DNA from: Megachile rotundata
Taxonomy: Eukaryota > Arthropoda > Insecta > Hymenoptera > Megachilidae
Reading direction: 5' to 3'
Assembly (NCBI RefSeq): GCF_050947335.1
Contig: NC_134989.1
Location: 10,905,501 to 10,969,500, forward strand
DNA: 64,000 nucleotides
The number at the start of each line of letters is the position of its first letter. Within the stretch, counting starts at the first letter, position 1. The notes below the pieces were generated by a model. That model saw only the letters and a list, made by a program, of their open reading frames with translations, was not told where the DNA came from and made no database searches. Below, one piece after another: positions 49,401 through 58,969 of the stretch. A program made the position numbers and the translations under genes.

Positions 49401-49962
49401 TCGTGACGCACTCGTGATGCATTCATGACGCACTCACGACGTCCTCGTGTCGCACTCGTGATGCACTTGCGACGCACTCTTTCCTATATTTTTTGCAAGC
49501 TCGAATTTTCAAACTAAGTCTAATTACATGCGTGTTTAAAGCTCATTAGTTGAATATAAAATACGAGATATTGTAACTTTGTTTATTCATTTGAAAATTG
49601 TAGCAGTAATTAGCTCTGACGCACCTGCCGAACAAATTAATATTATATTTTTTCTTTCAGACATCGCGTGCAATTTAATAATTAATCAGTATTAATTTTA
49701 ATACAGAATCTCATTAAAATCGACGAATGTAATTAAAGTCAACAGCACGAAAATGTAATACAACCGAAATGTATAAATAATGATATATGGAATGAAATAT
49801 ATGAATACGTTTGTCGAATAGGAGGAGTGTTTCTTGCATTTGGAAGCTCCGGTACAAAGGATCACCGGCTGGGACAGTCCGTTCCCTCACGTTTTCGAGC
49901 CGTTTTATCTGCCCGATAAGTGGAGATGCTTCGCCGCTGTCAGAACCGTCCTGAACTACTGA
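34498..49962 (+). CDS. BCKDHB: Branched-chain 2-oxoacid dehydrogenase E1 subunit beta, mitochondrial
   Basis: The E1 alpha2-beta2 enzyme uses thiamine diphosphate to decarboxylate the 2-oxoacids of leucine, isoleucine and valine in the mitochondrial matrix. Eight exons: 34498-34639, 35971-36048, 37038-37240, 38055-38210, 40149-40320, 43022-43167, 48120-48206, 49822-49962. All introns are GT-AG and the phases join exactly into 374 residues (human about 392). The first 40 or so residues are Arg-rich with few acids, as in a mitochondrial targeting peptide, so I chose ATG 34498 over the in-frame ATG-like start further upstream. GEDVAFGGVFRCT (about 76-88), TPLCEQGI, AEIQFADYIFPAFDQ and HSQSPEAYFAH form the pyrimidine-binding domain. 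The C-terminal transketolase-like domain runs from about 245 to EAPVQRITGWDSPFPH near the end. No key residue is missing. The acceptor of exon 7 has a weak pyrimidine tract. Each intron carries repeats. Confidence 0.97.
35112..35790 (+). repeat. ~227-bp tandem triplication in BCKDHB intron 1
   Basis: Three copies begin at about 35112, 35340 and 35566 with ACAAARTTCTCCTYTTGCAA. Each then runs through several AATAAAATTTTCATTTTCA words, a segment with GTTGTTATAGTATTTTTTAA, and ends in GTTTATTTATAATAATTA. Copies 1 and 2 are very similar, while copy 3 has more changes. It is AT-rich and looks like a local tandem duplication rather than a mobile element. Confidence 0.9.
36236..36985 (+). repeat. 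~150-bp tandem repeat, five diverged copies, in BCKDHB intron 2
   Basis: Copies start at about 36236, 36398, 36556, 36708 and 36855 with AAACAAATTTTGAGRCC-like words. Each continues through a TTTATTTGGCTGATATTTTT-like segment, CTGTAATAATAATAG, and a CATCTTACATTTTAATAT-like end. The last copy ends about 50 bases before exon 3, so it probably contributes to that exon's branch and pyrimidine region. Confidence 0.85.
37523..37536 (+). promoter_or_regulatory. CTCF-like motif, forward
   Basis: CCACTAGATGGCGC satisfies every position of the core CCASYAGRKGGCRS known for CTCF in vertebrates; the AGATGGCGC part also resembles the insect CTCF motif. It lies in arm B of the intron-3 inverted repeat, 191 bases before a reverse-oriented site. 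Binding is not shown by sequence alone. Confidence 0.5.
37728..37741 (-). promoter_or_regulatory. CTCF-like motif, reverse
   Basis: On the minus strand this reads CCACTAGATGGCGG, again a full match to the CTCF core. With the forward site at 37523 it forms a facing pair inside the inverted repeat. The pair exists because the arms are inverted copies, so duplication explains it without selection. Confidence 0.5.
38220..38830 (-). repeat. AAACTCTCAAAGTCCC minisatellite in BCKDHB intron 4
   Basis: Loose tandem units of about 15-16 bp on the + strand combine AAACTCTCAAAGTCCC, AAACTTCCCAAG and TTCTAAACTC. The reverse strand reads GGGACTTTGAGAGTTT, placing it in the G-run/A-T-run superfamily. It begins within about ten bases of the exon 4 donor, so the array starts almost at the splice site. 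It fades out by about 38950. Confidence 0.92.
38950..40140. other. Rest of BCKDHB intron 4
   Basis: Unique AT-rich intron DNA without a recognised element. CpG words increase from about 39840 to the exon 5 acceptor. Confidence 0.5.
40499..41370 (+). repeat. 15-bp CpG-rich minisatellite GGAATTACYACGCGT in BCKDHB intron 5
   Basis: Roughly 57 units of GGAATTACCACGCGT and GGAATTACTACGCGT, with occasional TTCGAGTCACCACGCGTA variants that come in a regular rotation. Almost every unit contains ACGCGT. Because 15 is a multiple of three, open frames of 60-148 codons arise on both strands; these are artefacts. This is the most homogeneous of three arrays sharing the unit (others at 50.9 and 54.4 kb). 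Confidence 0.96.
41371..42239. other. Unique DNA in BCKDHB intron 5
   Basis: No repeat or gene supported. The frame at 41536-41850 (104 codons) lies inside the intron and has no family features. Confidence 0.45.
42240..42490 (+). repeat. Short GGGGAATT array in BCKDHB intron 5
   Basis: About six 9-bp units GGGGAATTG (roughly 42262-42312) lead into looser GAATTTAGGGACTAGG-like words to about 42490. G-runs are on the + strand, the opposite orientation to the arrays in introns 4 and 6. Confidence 0.9.
42764..43021 (+). repeat. ~130-bp tandem duplication abutting the exon 6 acceptor
   Basis: Two direct copies share GTAGAATATAAGATAARGAA, AATAATATGATATGAATA and AATACTTGTGAAC, followed by CAGTGTACCA. 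The first spans about 42764-42890 and the second about 42894-43021. The second copy ends at the AG that begins exon 6. The first copy ends in CACATATGTAAAA where the second has CACATTTCACGTAG, so only one functional acceptor is evident. Confidence 0.85.
43690..44470 (-). repeat. AATTCCCTAGTCCCTAAATTCTC minisatellite in BCKDHB intron 6
   Basis: Loose tandem words AAATTCTCA, GTCCCTAA, CCAAATTCCCTA and TCTCAAATTTCCC run for nearly 0.8 kb. The best-ordered part is about 43990-44370, with a 30-bp period (CAAATTCCCTAGTCCCTAAA). G-runs are on the minus strand. Confidence 0.92.
45487..46290 (-). repeat. AAAATCCCAAGAACCC minisatellite with ~240-bp period, BCKDHB intron 6
   Basis: About 50 units of 15-16 bp (AAAATCCCAAGAACCC, AAAATCCCAAGCACCC, AAAATCCCAAGAAGCC). 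The word AAGCACCCAAAATTCTAAG occurs at 45847 and again at 46087 in the same context, a higher-order period of 240 bp. It is stop-poor on both strands, giving frames of up to 327 codons (minus) that repeat WDFGFLGFWVLGILGS; these are by-products of the repeat inside an intron. Confidence 0.95.
46300..48118. other. Rest of BCKDHB intron 6
   Basis: Unique DNA, AT-rich with CpG-containing patches near 47170-47480. No gene or repeat recognised. Confidence 0.45.
49031..49487 (+). repeat. 11-bp minisatellite GACGCACTCRT in BCKDHB intron 7
   Basis: About 41 tandem 11-bp units, GACGCACTCGT or GACGCACTCAT with single-base variants such as GATGCACTCAC. The same unit occurs as a dimer or trimer in each repeat of the 183-bp satellite at 12.0-13.1 kb, on the same strand, so the two are likely related. 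The unit often begins TGACG, the half of a cAMP-response/AP-1-like site, which may be chance. Confidence 0.95.
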
Positions 49963-50672
49963 AAAACCGGGGATATTCTACTTAAGACCACGACGCGAGT
50001 GAAACCTGTTGCCTGTGCGGACGTTCGCCCTCGAGGACAGATACGATATCGATTTTTCTACGTTCTCGCAGTATCATCGTCGAATTACGTACTCGACGGC
50101 GTATTTTCTGTAAATTCTTATCGATTATTCTCATTCGCCAGACGTTATCGTAATCTGCGTCGAGCGTTCAAATTTGTATCGTAGCGTTTTACTATTTTTA
50201 CAATTCAACGCGTCGACACGTTGGGCGTATGTTATGAATTTAATTTGCTCGAGTAAGTAAGGAACGACAGTAGCGACACTATTAAGCGAACTTGATAATT
50301 TGAAACGGTGATACCAGAATTTCTGTACGTTTTTACCGTTACCAAAGGAAAGTAATCTCTAATTAAATTGAGTACTTTATTGTGTACTACTTTTTCTGAT
50401 GGCCAAGTAAGAGACATTATTTACATGTTACTTATGATATTCTGTTCTGCAAAGTAATTAATATATTTTTTTAAGCAAACTTTGTGATGTAATCTTTCAC
50501 TTGTGGATTTAATAACCTAAACATCGATTATTTCAGTTGACAATGAACAAATGGATGAACGCATGAATATCCACTAAAATCTAGTCATCTATTTCTTACA
50601 CGACACTTTAACAGGGACGGACAAATACCAAGCAACGTTAACACTCTTGCCACCAATTCGAACGGGAATAAA
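49963..50672 (+). other. BCKDHB: Probable 3' untranslated region of BCKDHB
   Basis: Noncoding after the stop codon. The first clear poly(A) signal is AATAAA at 50667-50672, so the 3'UTR may be about 0.7 kb. No other gene is seen before the next array. Confidence 0.4.
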
Positions 50673-50879
50673 AATAAACCTCGCCGATGTAGCTCGACGA
50701 AACGAAGACGAGTTCAATCTTTATAGCAAAGTAACCGTGAAATCTACTAGCAAAACCTCATCGCTATTCATCCCATTACATTCTCATTTAACCCTTGTGT
50801 GGGCAAGGTACCCACATATGCATATATTTCCTTTAAGGTTATTTTGTAACCACGTGAAAATATAACAACGCTTATATTG

Positions 50880-51980
50880 CCATGCGCTATATTGCCTCGC
50901 GTTATATCACCAGGAGTAGGATTATCACGTATTATATTGCTACGCATGGAATTACAACGCATTGGAGTCACCAAGCTTGGAATTACTACGCGTTGAATTA
51001 CCACGCCTGGAATTACTACGCGTTGGAATTACCACGCGTGAAATTAGTACGCATTGGAGTCATCACGCATGGAATTACTACGCGTGAAATTTCTACGCGT
51101 TCGAGTTCCCACGCGTAGAATTACTACGCGTTGGAATTACCACGCGTGAAATTAGTACGCATTGGAGTCACCACGCATGGAATTACTACGCGTGAAATTT
51201 CTACGCGTTCGAGTCCCCACCCGTAGAATTACTACGCGTTAAATTACCACGCGTGGAATTACTACGCGTTCGAGTCACCACGCGTAGAATTACCACGCGT
51301 GGATTTACTACGCGTTGGAATCACCACACGTGGAATTACTACGCGTTGAATTACCACGCATGGAATTACTACGCGTTGGAATTACCACGCGTGAAATTAC
51401 TACGCATTGGAGTCACCACGCATGGAAATTACTACGCGTTGGAATCACCATGCGTGGAATTACTACGCGTTGGAATTACCACGCGTGAAATTAGTACACA
51501 TTGGAGTCACCACGCATGGAATTACTACGCGTGAAATTTCTACGCGCTCGAGTCCCCACGCGTAGAATTACTACGCGTTAAATTACCACGCGTTAGAATC
51601 ACCACGCGTGGAATTACTACGCATTGAATTCCCACGCATGGAATTACTACGCGTTGGAATTACCACGCGTGAAATTACCATGCGTGGAATTACCACGCGC
51701 TGAATTACCACACGTGGAATTACTACACGTAGAATTACCATGCATTATATTACCATCCGTAGGATTACCACGCGTTATATTGCCACGGGTAGAACAATCG
51801 CGTGTTATATTACCATGTGAACTATTACCACACGTTATATCGCTACGAGTACAATTACCACGCGTCATATCGTCCCTCGTAAATTTGCCACGTGTTATAT
51901 CATCCTCCGTTATATTCCCACGTGTTATATCACCTCTTATGAAATATCTATTGCATCGCTTCGCATGAAATTCCTACGCA
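50880..51980 (+). repeat. 15-bp CpG-rich minisatellite, second GGAATTACYACGCGT array
   Basis: Roughly 70 units of the same family as at 40.5 kb but more varied: ACGCATGGAATTACT, ACGCGTGAAATTAGT, ACGCATTGGAGTCACC and TTATATTGCCACGCGT types are mixed. The segment around 51000-51110 is repeated at 51120-51230 with few changes, showing local block duplication. Edges on both sides are decayed. Open frames in it are artefacts. Confidence 0.95.
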
Positions 51981-51989
51981 TTATATTTC

Positions 51990-53400
51990 CATCCCTCAAA
52001 CTGTCACTCCAGAATCCTATCTACGTATACCTATTTATGCGTCTTCATATTAACGTACATATGGTAAATCTTGAGCGAATATTATAATGCCTATCCACCC
52101 ACGCAAGAACTGAAACGCGGTATCTCCATTTTATCGAGGAAAATTGAAAGGAACCGAATGCTTCGCAGCTTTTATTGTTCTCGTAGCCGAAGCACAGGCA
52201 TTGTCCCTGACCCAATTCTCGTCGATGGCCAAACGAATAAACGCTTTCCTGTTCAAGCAAACGGCCACTAACGAAAGATGATACAAAATCGCGTCGCGAC
52301 GGGCAAGTAGTCCCTTTGAATCGATATTCGCAATTAGAACGGACGTGCCTACCGGTTTTTACAGAATATCTGGGTCAAGTCTGTCTTTAGCAGTAAAATC
52401 GAGCGGCCGATCGTGTGGACCATGCGTGGCAACGTAATATCTTAATCAAGGCTTCAGTCTCAGGTGTTGCACCGGCCGAGATCGTATCCTTGAAGAAGGC
52501 GAGACACCAGGCTTGCCGATAGAACGCACCGATTTTACGACCTCAATCGAAAGATAGGGAGAAATAGAGAGAGAAAGACGGACACAGGAGACGGACGATT
52601 ATCGACGACGTTAATTTATGCGGAAATAATTCAACCAACTGGTTGAATAATGAATAAATAACGGTTCGGACCGTCCGATGATAAGAGCTCTCGATGACAT
52701 TTAACGATCGCGTACGATTCATCGTTCTTCCTGACGAGGGGACGCTCATATTTTCGTTTATACATTTCCTTATGAATGGCTATTTTCGACAAACTTATTT
52801 ATGCGAAGATGCATCTTTCAACCGATTTCGCAAGAACCTTTTAAAATTTTTGCGTGATTTATTAAGGAAACAATTTTTTACACGTGGGTTCAAAGTTAGC
52901 CCACACTTCTTTCTATCACCTTTTGTGCAGTTAACAGGTTATTAAAATTGCATTTTCCAAGAAAAAATTGTTGATTGAATTGTTACATTATTACAGTATA
53001 TCTTGTAAATAGTTGTATATCTGTATTCGATCTGAATAAATTATACGTTGTCTGAATAAATTGTAATATCATAAAAGTTTAATAAACGCAATTTATATAC
53101 GCAAACAGCAATGCAAAAAATTTCAGGAAAAAGTGATTTGAACTCGCAACATTCTCTTTCTAGTTTGTCGCTAAGAGAACCGATTTCTATACAATCTACT
53201 TATTACCAATGGTATTCCAAATTGGTTAAAAATTAAATCTTAGTACTTGTACTTCAATAACGATGTTTTAAGAGCAGTTGAAACGAAGGTTATGCTATAA
53301 AATCGAAACCTTCGGGAACACTCGGAGGACCGAATGATCGATGTCCTGACGAAATTCAGGCAAGAAAAGAATAGAAACGATCGAGGCAGTCGAAGGAAGT
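51990..53400. other. Noncoding stretch between arrays
   Basis: Unique DNA with moderate GC at 52080-52740. No conserved protein segment is seen. A weak tRNA-like patch near 53120-53205 is discussed among the rejected items. Confidence 0.45.
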
Positions 53401-54000
53401 GTGTGCCGCTCGGTTGTGTGCGCTCGCACCGTATTTTGTAATTTGAAAGGGAAACCACATTCTTTCACTGTGTATTATGATACGTGAAAGTTGGCAACTG
53501 TGCACACCGTCGAAGCACAAGGCGGCAGAAACAGAAAGGCAGAGAAAGAGGGAGAAACGGGAGGAGAGAGAAGGAGAGAGAAAAAGAGAGAAGTAGGAGG
53601 AGGAGAGGTAAGGAGCAACGGAGAGAATGGTGAGAAGAGAGAAACAGAAAGAAAGAGCCGAGAGCCAGTCGCCAGTCGAAGGTATAGACTATATCGAAGG
53701 TCGACGAGTTGCCTTTTTATTAGCCGATTTTTCGCGGGAATAGAGCAACGGCTCGAGCACGCTAACATATGGGGCCGATGCGTTCGCAGCCGTCAAAAGT
53801 TGACGGATCCCCGATCGCGCCAACGAGATCTCGACGATGAATCGATGTCGCCGCGAAAGCGCCGATCGTCGAACAGATCCCGATGATCGGAATCGATCAT
53901 CGATCCGGTTACGCAATTTCTATTAGGTCGGTGCATATCGAACGGCCGATTTCGAAACGCGAACGGTCTAACGCGATTTGATGACATAAAAGTGGCGCGG
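53400..54000. promoter_or_regulatory. GA-rich, CpG-rich promoter-like block
   Basis: A polypurine tract with many GAGA and GGAGAG words (about 53520-53670) is followed by a CpG-rich segment to about 54000. A GGTAAGG that could act as a splice donor lies near 53607. The 131-codon + frame is Arg/Glu-rich low complexity from the GA tract. I read it as a possible promoter and 5' exon of an unidentified transcript. Confidence 0.3.
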
Positions 54001-54389
54001 AATGGCACTCGCGACGTATCAATTTATACCTTCATCCTCTGTAAAAATAACTGCATCAATGATTTAATATCTTTCTTTATATAAAATGGCTGCTTGCCAG
54101 ATGCAAACAATGACCGATTTTGAAACTTATGTCTGATGTATATTTGATCAACACGTACTAAATGTCACTGGTCAGTTTAAATAACTGAGCACTTTATTAT
54201 TCTCGATATAAAATAACTAATTTCTAACAGTCGCTAATATTGAAACTTATAAAATGTAATATAAATCGATGACATAAACGTGTGCCAAAATAACATTTAC
54301 ACTATGTACAACTTTATACTAGTAACACTTTATATTCAAACTTAACGTTTCAACCAAATGTCCACAAAAATGTGGCACCAATATTTTCA

Positions 54390-55690
54390 GTACGCGCTGC
54401 ATTACCACGCGTGGAATTATTACGCATTGGAGTCACCACGCATGGAATTACTACGCATTGGAGTCACCACGCATGGAATTACTACCCATTGGAGTCACCA
54501 CGCGTGGAATTACTACGCGTGGAATTACCACGCATGGAATTACTACGCGTGGAATTACCACACATGGAATTACTATGCGTTGAATTACCACGCATGGAAT
54601 TACTACGCGTTGGAATTACCACGCGTGGAATTACTACGCATTGGAGTCACCACGCGTGGAATTACTACGCATTGGAGTCACCACGCATGGAATTACTACG
54701 CGTGGAATTACCACGCGTGGAATTACTACGCATTGGAGTCACCACGCATGGAATTACTACGCGTGGAATTACCACGCGTGGAATTACTACGCATTGGAGT
54801 CACCACGCGTGGAATTACTACGCGTGGAATTACCACACATGGAATTACTACGCGTTGGAATTACCACGCGTGAAATAAGTACGCATTGGAGTCACCACGC
54901 GTGGAATTACTACGCATTGGAGTCACCACGCATGGAATTACTACGCGTGGAATTACCACGCGTGGAATTACTACGCATTGGAGTCACCACGCATGGAATT
55001 ACTACGCATTGGAGTCACCACGCATGGAATTACTACCCATTGGAGTCACCACGCGTGGAATTACTACGCGTGGAATTACCACGCATGGAATTACTACGCG
55101 TGGAATTACCACACATGGAATTACTATGCGTTGAATTACCACGCATGGAATTACTACGCGTTGGAATTACCACGCGTGGAATTACTACGCATTGGAGTCA
55201 CCACGCGTGGAATTACTACGCATTGGAGTCACCACGCATGGAATTACTACGCGTGGAATTACCACGCGTGGAATTACTACGCATTGGAGTCACCACGCAT
55301 GGAATTACTACGCGTGGAATTACCACGCGTGGAATTACTACGCATTGGAGTCACCACGCGTGGAATTACTACGCGTGGAATTACCACACATGGAATTACT
55401 ACGCGTTGGAATTACCACGCGTGAAATAAGTACGCATTGGAGTCACCACGCGTGGAAATTACTACGCATTGGAGTCACCACGCATGGAATTACTACGCGT
55501 GGAATTACCACGCGTGGAATTACTACGCATTGGAGTCACCACGCGTGGAATTACCACACATGGAATTACTATGCGTTGAATTACCACGCATGGAATTACT
55601 ACGCATTGGAGTCACCACGCATGGAATTACTACGCGTGAAGTTACTACGCGTTGGGGTCACCACACGTGGAATCACTGCGCGTGAAATGT
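54390..55690 (+). repeat. 15-bp minisatellite with 551-bp higher-order repeat
   Basis: Third array of the GGAATTACYACGCGT family, about 85 units, with many ACGCAT and TTGGAGTCACC variants. The rare variant ACTACCCATTGGAG occurs at 54481 and 55032, 551 bp apart, and long reading frames on either side repeat residue for residue at that spacing (frames end at 54878 and 55429). At least about 450 bp therefore appears duplicated virtually without change, which points to a recent block duplication. Confidence 0.95.
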
Positions 55691-55699
55691 CTTCCAATA

Positions 55700-57040
55700 T
55701 TCAGCCACATCAATGGACTTAAAATTGTGCATAATTCCTGTACAGACTTAAAAAAAGAGACTATAACAGAACCCTTTAATAATTTAACAAAAAACTTAAA
55801 AGAAATCTCGTTAACAAATAATACAATAAACCATCATATTTTTAAGATGTAATTCTTCAAACCGTATCAATGAAAAACAAGCTATCTCGCCAATTAAAGC
55901 GTATAATTAATAAATGTTATGGATAAATCTGTCGTTTCAATTACGATGATGTAATCGTCTTGAGTATCTCGCAGTGAATTGCATATAAATAGAACGATCG
56001 AAAAAGAAACGTACGTTTACGTTTTGCTATCGAACCACTTCATACATTCGAAACAACAAACGAGAACTTATGGTACTCGGTTACGAATAACGGCTGCGTT
56101 CCTTAATATGGTTCTTATCAAATTTATGATACTCGTCGAGATTAATGGTTCACGTTATTGCCAGCTTGTTTTCCTTCTTTTATTTTCGGCGGACTTTTGA
56201 ATAAATACGGAATAACGTGCGCGTGCGAGTTGGGAAACAGACACAGTAGATTCAGACGTGTCTAGTCAGACACGCGGATTATTAACGATACCGAGAATAA
56301 AGTTCCTCTGTGCAATTGTTAATTCGTTTCAAAGTTATAGTAAATTTTGCTTTGATTTTAGATAGAATTATAATTCAATTTCAGATGAAATTATAATTCA
56401 ATTTCACTAAAAATCTGAACTTTGATGAACCTAAGCTAACGCTTTCTTTTCATTAAGCTAATTTGAACTACTTATCGTGTTGAGTTCTTTTATTTTGTAA
56501 TTATTTCCCTAGCGCCAGTGACCCTCATCAGTTAATGAGTTACCGAAACGTTAATTAAATTTCTGGGCACGTGTCGAGCTAGTTGCAATTCGACAATCGT
56601 GCGCAGCGATTTTATTATGCTGATTCACAACGCTCAGCCCGTAAAATGACGTTTTCATGGAGCGATGCAGCGCGGCTTAATATTGTTTTCCCTCTGCACT
56701 GATTGGTCGATCGTAAAAATTTCCATCGACCAGTGACGTGTTTACGACGCTTTCGAAACTTACAGCTGCGTTTTTATCTTATCGAAAAATAATTTTGTTT
56801 GCCGTCTAAAGCTACGCCTGTGAAACAACATTAATGTTTTAAAGGTACCACTTGCAATCACTGCAACGTCAAATCTATTTGCAAAATATTGAATTTTATT
56901 TAAGCAAACAGAACTTAATTATTAACTTTCTCTGTATCACCACATTATCATCTTAACTAGCAAAATTAACCAGTAAAATCGTACTGTAAATCTGCAGTGT
57001 AATATAAGGAAGAAATGGGCAATATAACAATGAAACCATC
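55700..57040. other. Noncoding AT-rich stretch
   Basis: No gene, RNA gene or repeat recognised. CpG content rises near 56500-56770. Confidence 0.5.
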
Positions 57041-57043
57041 AGA

Positions 57044-57053
57044 CTATAAAAAC
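57044..57053 (+). promoter_or_regulatory. TATA box upstream of a candidate spliced transcript
   Basis: CTATAAAAAC is a good TATA box. A start about 30 bases on (near 57075) would give a first exon ending at a splice donor CCAG/GTAAAA at 57260. It fits with the small coding exon at 57388-57441. Confidence 0.4.
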
Positions 57054-57387
57054 TCTGAGAGCAGACTCGTTAACGCTTTCTACGATTCCGTCTGGATTTC
57101 ATTCTACCTGAATATTCGTGCCACACGAAACGGGATGCAATTGCCAGCGCAAAAGCGAGCAAAAGTTACCGGCTGATACGCAATGCAGCGAAGGTGCAGT
57201 GGCATTTAACGGGTCTACCTCGTCCGTTCAGTCGAGTGCAGTCGCGCAGCTGTTGTCCAGGTAAAACGCATTAGCCTTTGAAAAATGCGAGTTAAGCGAG
57301 AGTTTACTTTATTAGTATGGTAATGACAAGCTGTTTAAATAAAAACGGAAAAAATTGGAAATGTCTGAGTAAATAGTCATCTTTCAG

Positions 57388-57441
57388 ATTCCGCGCGGGA
57401 TAAATCCTTTTTGGAATTGATTGCAACAATGCTTGTTGCAG
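57388..57441 (+). CDS. Candidate first coding exon of an unidentified gene
   Basis: Bounded by an acceptor (CATCTTTCAG at 57378-57387) and a strong donor (G/GTGAGT, intron from 57442). Near its end it holds CAACAATG, a favourable insect start context, followed by CTT GTT GCA G, so four codons (Met-Leu-Val-Ala) and one extra base. Secreted insect proteins such as cuticle proteins and neuropeptides often have a tiny first coding exon like this, but the hydrophobic start alone is weak evidence. The next exon (which must begin in phase 1) was not found and may lie beyond the window. Confidence 0.3.
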
Positions 57442-58079
57442 GTGAGTTTCATTATTACCGATTAAATGTCACATTTATTTTCTTAATCTTTCGAAAGACA
57501 CTTTGTTAATTATTATGATATAATACGCGTGTAATTATGATACGAATATCTATGCTCTGTTTTTACCCTGAAATAAATTTACAATTATAATTTTCAGATA
57601 ATGTGACACGTAGCAGGAAAATTGTGCAATATTCGAACATTACTACATGTAATTTATTATGCGTTCTTAAACAATATACGTAAAAAAAGGAATGTACGTC
57701 CCAATAAAGGTACGAAAACAGAATATTTTAAGGCCGTGCCAGTATTGATTCCTAACATGTTCCCGAGTGACATTTAACGTACTAGATTTCCAGAAGTACA
57801 GTTAATTTTTCAGTTCCATTTAATTTAGTAATGAACTCGATGTTAGGAGTAAGAAGTTTATTTCCGTATCTAACTGTAATTGCAGCGCAACCACCATGGC
57901 AGGCGTTAGCGCGTGATCGCAGTAGATGCAGCCATGTCTGACGCGGCGCACGTCCAGAATAAATTTCTGCGGACATTAAAACTCAATTATTTGAACGTTT
58001 GAATTTATCGTACCTATTGCACGTGGTCATATAATTATTTCGCTCTGTGCATTTAAATTATTTGATTAAATTCGAAACG

Positions 58080-58816
58080 TCCGTGGACGGTGATCGATGC
58101 GACGCTAAGCGGCGCGATGACGAACGCGTCGAGCGACCACGTGCGTTCGTGGCAACGTCCAGAGCGAGATTCCGTGGAAATACGTCGAGATCGGCGATGA
58201 CGAAACGGGTGTAAATTGTCGGGGAAAGAAAAGGAAAACGTTATCGAATTTTCCGCGTTGGCCGTGGCGCTGGTTTCTGTCGAGAGACGTCTCTAGGTGC
58301 CGGTAGCTTTCGGGCAAATTCGGGCAGACGCGCGGATCGCTTGGCCGTGTGGTAGGGGTAGTTACGCGGCGTTCGGGTCGCGTCGGGTGGGGCGACATCA
58401 CGCCGGGACCGTGTAGCACGAGATCCTCGCAGTGTCGAATCCCGCCGGTCGTCTCGTTGTTCTTTTCCGTAATCGTCGTCGACTTCCTTCGATCGTCACC
58501 ACCGAACGCACGCACTGTCGCGTACACGCGTGTGCGTCTCGCCGTTTCCGCTTTTCCCCGATTGTGCGCGACGCGAACGTACTTCTCGATTTTCCCTGCC
58601 TTGTCCGACCACGTGACACGCGACCGTACGTTACGACGCCGTTCCTCGTAAAAGTGCTAGTTCCGCGACCAAGAACATTCCGGAGACAACGTTCGTTCTC
58701 AGTGAATCGATCGATCATCCGTTCTTTTTTAATTTGTAACCGGCGGTGGTTCGATTTCTTTCCTCGCAAGAAGGAGAGAACAGTGGTGAGGATCAGCGAG
58801 AGAGGTTGGCCCGATC
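58080..58816 (+). promoter_or_regulatory. CpG-rich island / 5' untranslated leader
   Basis: The most CpG-dense non-repeat DNA in the window. It leads directly into the ATG at 58817. Frames of 100-140 codons on both strands are Arg-rich and stop-poor because of the base composition and lack family features. I read it as promoter plus long 5'UTR of the exon that follows. Confidence 0.4.
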
Positions 58817-58969
58817 ATGGAGGAGGTGAATCGTAACGCCGAGAACCGATTACCGGAACAAAAAACGGAAATGGAGATTCGTTCCGGGGACGCGACGAAG
58901 GACGAGCCGACGCCGAGGAAGGAGACGAGCAAATCCGTCGATCCCGGCCACGTTCTACCTCTGATGCAG
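58817..58969 (+). CDS. First coding exon of an unidentified gene
   Basis: ATG at 58817 in the context ATCATGG opens 51 codons, ending exactly in phase 0 at a consensus donor CAG/GTAAGC. The peptide is hydrophilic and charged (MEEVNRNAENRLPEQ at the start, DPGHVLPLMQ at the end), like the cytoplasmic N-terminus of many insect membrane or signalling proteins. I do not recognise the family. No continuation exon was found in the 5 kb to the window end, so the rest probably lies beyond a long first intron. Confidence 0.5.

Noticed and set aside
53120..53205. tRNA-like patch on the minus strand (B-box-like GAGTTCAAATC, a TTCTCTT/AAGAGAA hairpin)
   Set aside because: No matching acceptor stem or T-stem pairing could be drawn, so at best it is a decayed tRNA-derived fragment.
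40499..55690. Possible CRISPR arrays
   Set aside because: Units are contiguous with no unique spacers, variants are point changes, there are no cas genes and the DNA is eukaryotic.
54358..55722. Open frames of 168-262 codons with Arg/Thr/Trp/His repeats
   Set aside because: Three overlapping frames on the same strand all stay open because the 15-bp unit has no stop; none has independent support.
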